Shown in pieces: positions 16,732-24,249 of a stretch of 64,000 nt of DNA; the stretch's first letter is position 1, and each line of letters opens with the position of its first letter. Origin of the DNA: Terribacillus halophilus. GTDB lineage: Bacteria > Bacillota > Bacilli > Bacillales > Amphibacillaceae. The stretch spans positions 1-64,000 of the forward strand of contig NZ_FMZB01000011.1 in the NCBI RefSeq assembly GCF_900101385.1. Direction: 5' to 3'. Position numbers and translations under genes: made by a program. The notes below the pieces were generated by a model. It saw nothing but the letters and a program-made list of their open reading frames with translations. It was not told the origin of the DNA and did not search any database.

Positions 16732-17166
16732 ATGGCAGATTTCAGAATGTTTATGAACGATATCGTAACGACTGCTAGGAAGGACCTTACCGATGCAGGG
16801 TATATGGAGTTGACAACACCGGAGGAAGTGGATTCCACGCTCAAAAAATCCGGAACGACTCTTGTCATGATCAACAGCGTCTGCGGGTGTGCCGGCGGAA
16901 TTGCTCGCCCGGCAGCTGCACACAGCCTGCATTATGACAAACGTCCAGACCAGCTGGTGACGGTTTTCGCTGGGCAGGATAAAGAAGCAACCGAAAGAGC
17001 AAGGGAATATTTTACTGGCTTCCCGCCAAGCTCACCGTCATTTGCCTTTTTGAAAGACGGCGAGATCGTTACGATGATCGAACGGCATGACATCGAAGGC
17101 CATGAGCCAATGGAGGTAGTCAGCAGACTGCAATCATTGTTCGATGAGCATTGTGAAGAAGTTTAA
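16732..17166 (+). CDS. brxB: bacilliredoxin BrxB (YqiW/YphP family)
   Basis: This 144-residue thioredoxin-like protein removes bacillithiol from S-bacillithiolated cytosolic proteins after oxidative stress. The active-site CGC is in [15 protein letters not shown] (about residues 50-52 around the Cys pair), and [17 protein letters not shown] is typical of the family. ATG 16732 follows AAAGGAGG. It sits directly after the bkd operon as yqiW does in B. subtilis. The partner reductase YpdA begins at the right end of this window. A possible weak terminator (arms 17177-17184 and 17189-17198) follows. Confidence 0.92.
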   Translation: MADFRMFMNDIVTTARKDLTDAGYMELTTPEEVDSTLKKSGTTLVMINSVCGCAGGIARPAAAHSLHYDKRPDQLVTVFAGQDKEATERAREYFTGFPPSSPSFAFLKDGEIVTMIERHDIEGHEPMEVVSRLQSLFDEHCEEV

Positions 17167-17237
17167 TTGAAGTGGTCCCCATCCTTTTGGATGAGGGGCT
17201 ATTCTGATTGTGATCAAATTTGACGAGGAGCACCATT

Positions 17238-18221
17238 GTGAAAATAGGTTACCGAACGATCAAAACGGCGGTTGGGACACCGCTGGCGATATGGATAGCG
17301 GAGCTTCTGCAGCTGGATAACAGTGTGTCGGCAGGTATCCTGACGATTCTGTGCACCCAAGTGACGAGAAAGAAATCTTTTCTGGCTGCTTGGCATCGAG
17401 TGGCCGCCTGCCTACTGGCAATCATTCTGTCATTCTTGCTTTTTGAGACAATCGGCTTTCATCCAATAAGTATTGGAATATTGCTGCTCGTTTTCATTCC
17501 GATCACTGTGATGCTGCGTGTCTCGCCAGGTATTGTATCAAGTGCAGTCATCATTTTGCATTTATATAATTCCCATGAGATTACGCTCGATTTGATTGTG
17601 AATGAACTCATCCTTATTTCAGTCGGGATTGGGGTGGCACTCATCGTGAACTTGTATATGCCCAGCCTGGAAGCTACAATCCGGCGGAAGCAGGTCATAC
17701 TGGAACGGAATTTTACCAAGATTCTGAAAGAAATTGCCCTGTATCTCCGGGAAGGGGATCAATCATGGGCCGGAGAAGAAATCACACAGACCGAAAAGAT
17801 CCTGAAAGAAGCGAATCAACTAGTTGGCAGGGATGTGGAGAACCATGTGCTCAGATCGGAGCATCCGTACCATGATTATTTCGAGATGCGCACGAAGCAA
17901 TTCGCCATCCTGAAACGGATTTTGCCTCTTGTAAGCAAGCTCCCGGAAACATCCTATTCGCAATGCGAGCAGCTAGCCCATTTCTTTTCCGGTCTGGCTG
18001 ATTCGGTCCATCCCGGTAATACCGCTGTTTTATTCTTGGAGGAACTGAATGCTTTACGGGAGTCCTTCGATGAAGATCCTCTGCCGAAGACGAGGGAAGA
18101 ATTCGAGACGCGTGCTCATTTGTTTCAGTTGTTGTACGAAATGGAGAATTATCTGGAGTTGAAGCAATCGTTCAAAGAAAGCGATGTGCAACATAGAATT
18201 AGACAGAAGGTGCAACAATAA
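17238..18221 (+). CDS. aromatic acid exporter family membrane protein (YqjA)
   Basis: This 327-residue protein has four to five membrane segments in its first 150 residues (IWIAELLQ to IGVALIVNLYM) and a soluble helical C-terminal half, the layout of the ArAE_1/FUSC-like DUF939 family. The substrate is unknown. I prefer GTG 17238, with GAGGAG seven bases upstream, over the TTG at 17220. It follows brxB as yqjA follows yqiW in B. subtilis. Confidence 0.8.
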   Translation: MKIGYRTIKTAVGTPLAIWIAELLQLDNSVSAGILTILCTQVTRKKSFLAAWHRVAACLLAIILSFLLFETIGFHPISIGILLLVFIPITVMLRVSPGIVSSAVIILHLYNSHEITLDLIVNELILISVGIGVALIVNLYMPSLEATIRRKQVILERNFTKILKEIALYLREGDQSWAGEEITQTEKILKEANQLVGRDVENHVLRSEHPYHDYFEMRTKQFAILKRILPLVSKLPETSYSQCEQLAHFFSGLADSVHPGNTAVLFLEELNALRESFDEDPLPKTREEFETRAHLFQLLYEMENYLELKQSFKESDVQHRIRQKVQQ

Positions 18222-18251
18222 GGACATCACCATGTAAAAGAGGGATGTCTA

Positions 18252-18791
18252 ATGCGTTCGCTGCTCATTGCCTTCACCTGTCTGACCATTTTGTCTCCGT
18301 TATGGCCATTCGGTGAGAATCCCGTGCCCGGAAGCCCGCTCATCATCGTCAATAAAACGACGAATCAGCTTGCATTCGTGAATGAAGGAAAAGTGGTCAA
18401 GGTTTATCCGGTCGCGACAGGAAAGAAGCCGGAATCGACGCCGGAAGGGATATTCCTGACCCTTTTCAAGACGGAATACCCGGGTTATTCGCGGAAAGGA
18501 ATCCCCGGCGGGGATAAAGACAATCCGCTCGGCAGCAGATGGATCGGCTTCAATGCCAACGATACGCAAGGGCGTACTTTCGGTATTCACGGAACGAACA
18601 GGCCTGAGTCGATCGGTACCCGTGTTTCGGCCGGCTGCATCCGTATGCGGAATAGTGATGTAGAGGAGTTATACGAACAAGTTCCATTAGGGACAAAGGT
18701 GCGTATTGTGACAGGCTGGAAGTCTTTTGAGGCAATCGGGAAAGAAGACGGAGCTATTTTGTCTATTAAAAGACAAGATAGCTCAGGCTGA
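18252..18791 (+). CDS. L,D-transpeptidase (YkuD domain), secreted
   Basis: This 179-residue exported cell-wall enzyme has an N-terminal signal sequence (about 1-17, MRSLLIAFTCLTILSP) followed directly by a YkuD domain. The catalytic signature is HGTNRPESIGTRVSAGCIRM with active-site Cys near residue 131. Such enzymes make 3-3 meso-DAP cross-links or attach proteins to peptidoglycan; no LysM is present. It starts 30 bases after the yqjA-like gene. Its last 26 bases are overlapped antisense by the prli42 gene. Confidence 0.9.
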   Translation: MRSLLIAFTCLTILSPLWPFGENPVPGSPLIIVNKTTNQLAFVNEGKVVKVYPVATGKKPESTPEGIFLTLFKTEYPGYSRKGIPGGDKDNPLGSRWIGFNANDTQGRTFGIHGTNRPESIGTRVSAGCIRMRNSDVEELYEQVPLGTKVRIVTGWKSFEAIGKEDGAILSIKRQDSSG

Positions 18792-18888
18792 TTGCCAATG
18801 TGGAAATGAGCATTGTGAAAATCATCAAGTAAACCATGAATTTCATGGCGACACTTTGCTTTGATCTTTTTTTCTTTTGTTTAGCCAA
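18766..18888 (-). CDS. prli42: stressosome-associated protein Prli42
   Basis: This 40-residue product has a Lys-rich N-terminus (AKQKKKRSKQS) followed by one transmembrane helix, VAMKFMVYLMIFTMLISTL, ending SLSYLVF. The charged head plus VYLM-MLISTL pattern matches the Prli42 miniproteins, which in Listeria anchor the stressosome (RsbR/S/T) to the membrane and are needed to sense oxidative stress. It has a TTG start at 18888 with a GGGG-rich ribosome site and a good promoter at 18920-18948. The 3' end overlaps the L,D-transpeptidase gene antisense by 26 bases. The call rests on pattern and size, not on a search. Confidence 0.75.
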   Translation of the reverse strand: MAKQKKKRSKQSVAMKFMVYLMIFTMLISTLAISLSYLVF

Positions 18889-18919
18889 TGTTAAGGGGCC
18901 CCCTTATCTGTTTATGTCC

Positions 18920-18948
18920 ATTGTACAGCGAAGCAGCTAAGGGGACAA
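18920..18948 (-). promoter_or_regulatory. sigma-A promoter of prli42
   Basis: On the minus strand TTGTCC, a 17-nt spacer and TACAAT lie about 30 bases upstream of the TTG start, inside the upstream region of the divergent peptidase gene. Confidence 0.55.
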
Positions 18949-18983
18949 GGAGAAACCAATAAATAGAATAGGAGTACATAATC

Positions 18984-20111
18984 ATGATCAAAATCAATGA
19001 AGATCGTTTAGTCGAAGAGTTCCTGGAATTGGTTCAAGTCGACTCGGAAACTGGTGATGAAAAGGAAATAGCCGAAGTACTGAAAAAGAAATTCACCGAC
19101 TTGGGTGTAAAAGTCCAGGAAGATGATTCGATGAAAGAAACAGGTCACGGCGCAAATAACCTTGTTTGCACTTGGCAGGGGAATATCGATTCTGCTGAAA
19201 CAATCTATTTCACATCCCATATGGACACAGTCGTACCCGGCAAAGGAATCAAACCACAGATTAAAGACGGATACATCACCAGTGATGGTACGACGATTCT
19301 TGGCGCGGATGATAAGGCAGGGCTGGCAGCAATCCTTGAAACAATCAAAATTTATGATGAGCAGGAAATACCGCATGGCACAGTCCAGTTCGTCATCACA
19401 GCCGGCGAGGAATCCGGGCTTGTCGGCAGCCGGGCACTTGATGCGTCCTTGCTGACTGCTTCATTCGGATACGCGATAGATAGTGATGGCCCGGTAGGTG
19501 ATATTGTTGTGGCTGCTCCCACGCGTGCGTCCGTAATTGCCAAAGTATTCGGTAAGACTGCGCATGCAGGTGTAGCACCTGAAAAAGGAGTTTCGGCAAT
19601 CACGGTGGCAGCTAAAGCCATCTCCAACATGCCGCTAGGCAGAATCGATGAAGAGACAACGGCCAATATCGGCAGTTTCGCTGGTGGAAAACAGACGAAT
19701 ATCGTTTGCGATTACGTGGAAATCCTTGCAGAAGCAAGATCACTGGAAGCAGGAAAAATGGAAGCACAGGTACAGAAGATGAAGCAAGCATTCGAACAAA
19801 CGGCTGAAAGCATGGGTGCGCGTGCCGAAGTGGAAATCAAAGTGGAATATCCCGGTTATAAACAGCAAGCGGGTGACCGTGTTGTCGAAGTAGCACGTGC
19901 TGCAGCGAAAACGATTGGACGTGACAGTAACCTGACCAGCAGCGGCGGCGGAAGCGATGCTAATGTGATTGCCGGATTCGGTATCCCGACAGTCAACTTA
20001 TCTGTCGGTTATGAAGAGATCCATACAACCAATGAACGGATCCCGGTTGGTGAATTGGTCAAGACAGCTCAACTGGTTGCTGCCATCATCCATGAGGTTG
20101 CCAATGGCTGA
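18984..20111 (+). CDS. M20 family tripeptidase (YqjE, PepT-like)
   Basis: This 375-residue cytosolic zinc aminopeptidase has metal-site segments TSHMDTVVPGKG, LGADDKAGLAAI (bridging Asp) and TAGEESGLVGS (catalytic Glu), with an insertion dimerisation domain around 180-290. It probably cleaves the N-terminal residue from tripeptides. ATG 18984 follows TAGGAG. Terminated at 20115-20143. Confidence 0.88.
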   Translation: MIKINEDRLVEEFLELVQVDSETGDEKEIAEVLKKKFTDLGVKVQEDDSMKETGHGANNLVCTWQGNIDSAETIYFTSHMDTVVPGKGIKPQIKDGYITSDGTTILGADDKAGLAAILETIKIYDEQEIPHGTVQFVITAGEESGLVGSRALDASLLTASFGYAIDSDGPVGDIVVAAPTRASVIAKVFGKTAHAGVAPEKGVSAITVAAKAISNMPLGRIDEETTANIGSFAGGKQTNIVCDYVEILAEARSLEAGKMEAQVQKMKQAFEQTAESMGARAEVEIKVEYPGYKQQAGDRVVEVARAAAKTIGRDSNLTSSGGGSDANVIAGFGIPTVNLSVGYEEIHTTNERIPVGELVKTAQLVAAIIHEVANG

Positions 20112-20114
20112 TTT

Positions 20115-20143
20115 ATAGGAGGTGCAAGCCTCCTATTTCTTTT
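20115..20143 (+). terminator. terminator after the yqjE-like gene
   Basis: A perfect 8-bp stem, ATAGGAGG / CCTCCTAT, with a 6-nt loop is followed by TTTCTTTT. Confidence 0.8.
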
Positions 20144-20150
20144 GCAAACA

Positions 20151-20174
20151 TGATATAATAAGAACGACAGTTCG
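20151..20174 (+). promoter_or_regulatory. extended -10 promoter with LexA (SOS) box for dinB
   Basis: TGATATAAT (20151-20159) is an extended -10. Immediately downstream, AGAACGACAGTTCG (20161-20174) matches the Bacillus LexA/DinR box CGAAC-N4-GTTCG except for the first base. It covers the predicted transcription start, so LexA would block RNA polymerase until DNA damage. Confidence 0.65.
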
Positions 20175-20193
20175 CATCGGAAGGAGGGACAGC

Positions 20194-21423
20194 ATGTCAA
20201 AAGGTAGGGCGATTTTCCATGTAGATATGAATAGCTTCTATGCTTCGGTCGAGATGGCCTTTGACCCTTCACTGCGCGGAAAAGCCCTGGCCATCTGCGG
20301 AAATCCTGCCGAGCGGAAAGGCATCGTCGTAACAAGCAGCTATGAAGCGAGGAAGAAGGGTGTTCGAACGACGATGACACTTTGGGAAGCAAGACGTTTA
20401 TGCCCGGAATTGCTCGTGCTGCGCCCGAACTTCGATCGTTATCGGAAGGCCTCCAGTGAAATGTTCAAGATCCTGCAGGAAGTGACACCGATCATCCAGC
20501 CAGTATCGATAGATGAAGGGTATATGGATGTGACGGATTGCGCCCATTTGGGATCTTCCCTGGAAATAGCACAGATGCTCCAAGAGCGTATTTTGAAAGA
20601 ATTGGATTTGCCTTGCAGTATCGGCATCGCACCGAATAAATTCCTTGCCAAGATGGCTTCGGATATGAAGAAGCCGCTTGGCATCACTGTTTTACGTAAG
20701 CGGGATATTCCTGCATTACTTTGGCCGCTGCCGATTGAAGAGATGTACGGTGTCGGGGAAAAAACGGCAGAGAAAATGCGAACGCTTGGGATCAAGACGA
20801 TTGGAGACTTGGCCCATAAAGACAGATATCAGCTGAAACGTGTTTTCGGAGTGAATGGGGAAAGGCTGGCCAATCGGGCTAATGGGATCGATGACAGACC
20901 GGTCGATCCGGAAGCGGTGAACAGCTTTAAAAGTATCGGAAGTTCACAGACGCTTCCACAGGATACTACCGATGACAAGGAATTGGATAAACTGCTCCGG
21001 GATTTATCCAAGAGCGTGGAGAAACGGATGCACCGCAAGGAAGCCATTGCCAAAGGCATTCAGTTGATGATTCGCTACCACGATCGTAAAACGATCACTC
21101 GCAGCATGAAATTGCAGCATTTCCTGGAGACGGCAGATGATGTATTCAACCATGCGCAGTCTTTGCTGCAAAAACATTGGAACGGAGATCCGATACGGCT
21201 ATTAGGTATCAGTGTATTTGATGTGGCGGAGAAGAAGGAAGTAGGTAAACAGCTTGATTTGTTCACATACGAGAAAGAGGCATCGAAAGAAGGCTTGTAC
21301 GAGGCAATCGATCAGCTTACATCAAAATTCGGGAAAAATCCTTTCCGCCGATTGCATTCAAGTGCATCCGATTCTGTCAGGACGAGTTTTCAGAAGGATT
21401 TTCTTGATGATTATAAAAAATAG
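20194..21423 (+). CDS. dinB: DNA polymerase IV (Y family, YqjH type)
   Basis: This 409-residue translesion polymerase has palm motifs HVDMNSFYASVE and SIDEGYMDVT with the catalytic acidic residues, SIGIAPNKFLAKMASD, a helix-hairpin-helix thumb (MYGVGEKTAEKMRTLGIKT) and a C-terminal little finger. A beta-clamp-binding QLDLF is present near residue 370. ATG 20194 follows GGAAGGAGGG. The LexA box places it in the SOS response. The TAG stop lies inside the arm of the shared terminator with rnz. Confidence 0.93.
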   Translation: MSKGRAIFHVDMNSFYASVEMAFDPSLRGKALAICGNPAERKGIVVTSSYEARKKGVRTTMTLWEARRLCPELLVLRPNFDRYRKASSEMFKILQEVTPIIQPVSIDEGYMDVTDCAHLGSSLEIAQMLQERILKELDLPCSIGIAPNKFLAKMASDMKKPLGITVLRKRDIPALLWPLPIEEMYGVGEKTAEKMRTLGIKTIGDLAHKDRYQLKRVFGVNGERLANRANGIDDRPVDPEAVNSFKSIGSSQTLPQDTTDDKELDKLLRDLSKSVEKRMHRKEAIAKGIQLMIRYHDRKTITRSMKLQHFLETADDVFNHAQSLLQKHWNGDPIRLLGISVFDVAEKKEVGKQLDLFTYEKEASKEGLYEAIDQLTSKFGKNPFRRLHSSASDSVRTSFQKDFLDDYKK

Positions 21424-21454
21424 CAGCGATTCTTAGGAATCGCTGCTATTTTTT
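21415..21454. terminator. bidirectional terminator shared by dinB and rnz
   Basis: A perfect 18-bp stem (21415-21432 and 21437-21454) closes a TTAG tetraloop, with A- and T-runs at its ends. The dinB stop is in one arm. The last codons of rnz are in the other, with its stop in the loop. Confidence 0.93.
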
Positions 21455-22368
21455 TGTATTTCAAAAACGCGCATATCTTCTGCCAGTTCTGTTTCGGGGA
21501 AAACGTCCCGGGCTTGATCGACCAGGATGTTTGCTTCCTCCTGATGGTAGCGAGCTGAAATATGTGTCAATATTAATCTTTTCACATTCGCATCTTTCGC
21601 TAAGGTAGCGGCTTGCACAGACGTGGAATGTCCGTAGGCTTTCGCCATTTCTGGTTCATCAGCGGAAAAGGTTGCTTCGTGTACGAGGATATCCGCACTT
21701 TCAATATCGCCCTTTAGTTCCGGAAGATAGGTTGTGTCACCGAGAATGGCAATTTTTCTGCCGGCCTTGTCCGCCCCGACTACATCTGATCTTCTGATTT
21801 GCCGCCCATCCGGCAGTTCAGTAACTTCCTGGCTTTTAATTTGGCGATAAATCGGTCCTGGAGCTATGCCCATCTGCCTGAGCTTCTCCACTTTTAGTTC
21901 ACCAAGCGTAGCTTTTTCTTCCACGATATAACCGAAACAAGGGATGCCATGGGATAGCTCCACCGCTTGGACCGTCCAGCCTTCATCCTCATAGATTCGT
22001 CCAGGTTCGATTTCATGGATGATGAGGGAGTTTGCCACGTGACTTCCGCTGACTCGCAGCGAAACCTCGATGTATTCCTTGATGCCGTGCGGACCGTAAA
22101 CTTCCAGCTGCAATTCAGGTTGCTGAAAAGAGCGAGTGGATAGCAGGCCGGGCAAGCCATAAATATGATCTCCATGCAGGTGTGTGATGAAGATTTTTTC
22201 AATCTTGCCGGGTTTGAGCGGCGAATGAAGCAGCTGATGCTGTGTCGCTTCGCCGCAATCGAACATCCAGACCGCTTGCCGCTCCTGCGGCATCGATAGA
22301 CAGATACTCGTTACGTTCCGATCTTTGGACGGCAGACCGGCACCTGTCCCAAGAAAATGTAATTCCAT
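21433..22368 (-). CDS. rnz: ribonuclease Z
   Basis: This 311-residue metallo-beta-lactamase-fold endonuclease matures tRNA 3' ends. Zinc motif ITHLHGDHIYGLPGLL, with further ligands in LGDTTYLPEL, HEATFSADE and LTHISARYH, and a flexible exosite region (about 150-190) are all present. The length is normal for the bacterial short form. The C-terminal residues NSSDS are encoded by the terminator stem. Confidence 0.95.
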   Translation of the reverse strand: MELHFLGTGAGLPSKDRNVTSICLSMPQERQAVWMFDCGEATQHQLLHSPLKPGKIEKIFITHLHGDHIYGLPGLLSTRSFQQPELQLEVYGPHGIKEYIEVSLRVSGSHVANSLIIHEIEPGRIYEDEGWTVQAVELSHGIPCFGYIVEEKATLGELKVEKLRQMGIAPGPIYRQIKSQEVTELPDGRQIRRSDVVGADKAGRKIAILGDTTYLPELKGDIESADILVHEATFSADEPEMAKAYGHSTSVQAATLAKDANVKRLILTHISARYHQEEANILVDQARDVFPETELAEDMRVFEIQKNSSDS

Positions 22369-22387
22369 AATAAAAGCCTCCTGCAGT

Positions 22388-23410
22388 TTACCAGCCCCGC
22401 TTATACGGGACAGGCGCTTCCAATCTATAGTTCAGCTGTTCGGCTGCTTCGAGCGGCCAATATGGATTCCGCAGCATGGCACGCGCGACAAAGACAAGGT
22501 CGGCACGTTCATTTTGCAAAATCTCCTCTGCCATTTGACCATTTGTAATCAATCCCACAGCGGCAGTATCGACAAGGGCATGCTTGCGAATTCGTTCCGC
22601 ATGGACAACTTGGTAGCCCGGGTAGACAGCAGACGGGCCTTGAGGTACGATACCGCCTGTACTGCAGTCAATCAAATTGACCCCTTGCCGTTTCATTTCA
22701 ATGCTGTAATAGATGAAATCATTGATGTTATTGCCGCCTTCCGCATATTCTTCGGCTGAAATACGGACAAATAAAGGACCATCCCACACCTGTTTCACTG
22801 CATCGAGCACATCGCGCAGGAAACGATACCGATTTTCACGGGCACCGCCATAGTTATCGATCCGTTTGTTTGTCAGCGGGGAGAGAAACTGATTGATCAG
22901 ATAACCATGAGCGGCATGAATCTCAATCACATCGAATCCTGCTTCCTTGGCGCGGCTGGCTGCCTGTCGGTAGGCGTCGACCAAATCGTTTATTTGATCT
23001 TTGGTCAAAGCTTCCGGAGCAGCAGATTCCTCATCCCAAGGCAAATTGCTCGGTGCGACAATCGGATTTTCCGCTTTTGATTTTCTGCCGGCATGTCCGA
23101 GCTGGATGCCGCTTTTGGCGCCGTGTGCTTGAATTCTGCTGCTGATAGTCCGAAGTCCTTCGATTTGTTCAACAGACCAGATGCCAAGATCCTGATCGGA
23201 AATCCTTCCTTCCGGTGTGACTGCAGTGGATTCCACGAATACAAGTCCAGCTTGTCCGATTGCTCGGCTTTCATAATGGGTGATATGGAAAGGCGTGGCT
23301 TTGCCGTCTTTTTCTTCGACGGCATACATACACATCGGGGAAACGACAATGCGATTTTTCAAGGTGCAGTCCTTGTACGTGATAGGTTGAAATAATTTAG
23401 GTGTAGCCAT
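22388..23410 (-). CDS. namA: NADPH dehydrogenase NamA (YqjM, old yellow enzyme)
   Basis: This 340-residue FMN-dependent ene-reductase reduces the C=C bond of alpha,beta-unsaturated carbonyls and nitro compounds and is linked to oxidative and electrophile stress. Family motifs include RIVVSPMCMYAVEEKDG (with the FMN-proximal Cys), QLGHAGRKS and IHAAHGYLINQFLSPLTN. The ATG at 23410 follows GGAGGTCC; 36 upstream in-frame codons are not conserved-looking. It lies 20 bases upstream of rnz on the same strand. Confidence 0.93.
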   Translation of the reverse strand: MATPKLFQPITYKDCTLKNRIVVSPMCMYAVEEKDGKATPFHITHYESRAIGQAGLVFVESTAVTPEGRISDQDLGIWSVEQIEGLRTISSRIQAHGAKSGIQLGHAGRKSKAENPIVAPSNLPWDEESAAPEALTKDQINDLVDAYRQAASRAKEAGFDVIEIHAAHGYLINQFLSPLTNKRIDNYGGARENRYRFLRDVLDAVKQVWDGPLFVRISAEEYAEGGNNINDFIYYSIEMKRQGVNLIDCSTGGIVPQGPSAVYPGYQVVHAERIRKHALVDTAAVGLITNGQMAEEILQNERADLVFVARAMLRNPYWPLEAAEQLNYRLEAPVPYKRGW

Positions 23411-23432
23411 TGTAGGACCTCCGATTGTTTGA

Positions 23433-24170
23433 TTAACTAGTGATATAACCTTTTTGCAATTCCAGTGCCCGGTCCGGCACATCCGAGATGATAACATCAC
23501 AATTTGCCTCAAGAGCACGCAGTATATAAACTGGCTGATTGACTGTATATACCCGAATCGGCACGTGATGCTGCTCGCAGTCCTGAATAAGTTTCCTGTT
23601 CAGCAAACGATATTTCGGGTGTAAGGCTTTCGCTCCGATTGCTTCCAACAAAGAGAAAAGCTGACGGGGCCGTCTTGATGTGAGAAAGCCTGTATCAATA
23701 TCACCATCCAGATCAGATATACGGCGGATGGTGTCTGCATGAAAGCTTGATATGGTCGTCCTGTCTCTCATCCCATGATTCCAAAGATGCTGTAAGACGA
23801 TCTCCTCGATACCAGGGTATGGATACTTATTCGTTTTCAGTTCCAGATTGAGAAGCATCGGGGTCTTTTTTATCCATTGCAGAAACATATCTAATGAAAT
23901 GATTTTCTCACCAGCATAGTCACGGGAAAACCAGGCGCCAGCATCAGCTTGGCACAATTCTTCGTATGTAAGCTTTCGAACCAATCCGCGTTTATTCGTC
24001 GTGCGATTGATGCTTTCATCATGAATGATGACAGGTACCTGGTCTTTCGTCAGCTGCACATCGGTTTCGATCCCGTCAGCCTGCATCAATTCTGCCAGCC
24101 GAAAAGCGGCCATCGTATTTTCCGGAGCATAATTGCTGGCACCGCGATGTGCAAAGATTTTGGTAGACAT
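23433..24170 (-). CDS. glycerophosphodiester phosphodiesterase (YqiK-like, cytosolic)
   Basis: This 245-residue TIM-barrel enzyme cleaves glycerophosphodiesters to glycerol-3-phosphate and an alcohol. Active-site residues appear in FAHRGASNYAPENT (His, Arg, Glu), IETDVQLTKD (Glu, Asp) and IIHDESINRTT (His). No signal peptide is visible. ATG 24170 follows GGGGTG. It is upstream of namA on the same strand and divergent from the M20 gene. Confidence 0.9.
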   Translation of the reverse strand: MSTKIFAHRGASNYAPENTMAAFRLAELMQADGIETDVQLTKDQVPVIIHDESINRTTNKRGLVRKLTYEELCQADAGAWFSRDYAGEKIISLDMFLQWIKKTPMLLNLELKTNKYPYPGIEEIVLQHLWNHGMRDRTTISSFHADTIRRISDLDGDIDTGFLTSRRPRQLFSLLEAIGAKALHPKYRLLNRKLIQDCEQHHVPIRVYTVNQPVYILRALEANCDVIISDVPDRALELQKGYITS

Positions 24171-24249
24171 GGTTTCACCCCGAACTTGAACGTATAGTTG
24201 AATTGTGCGAGAAAATAAAGCAAAAGTCAATTTGAAAGGACGTGCACGC

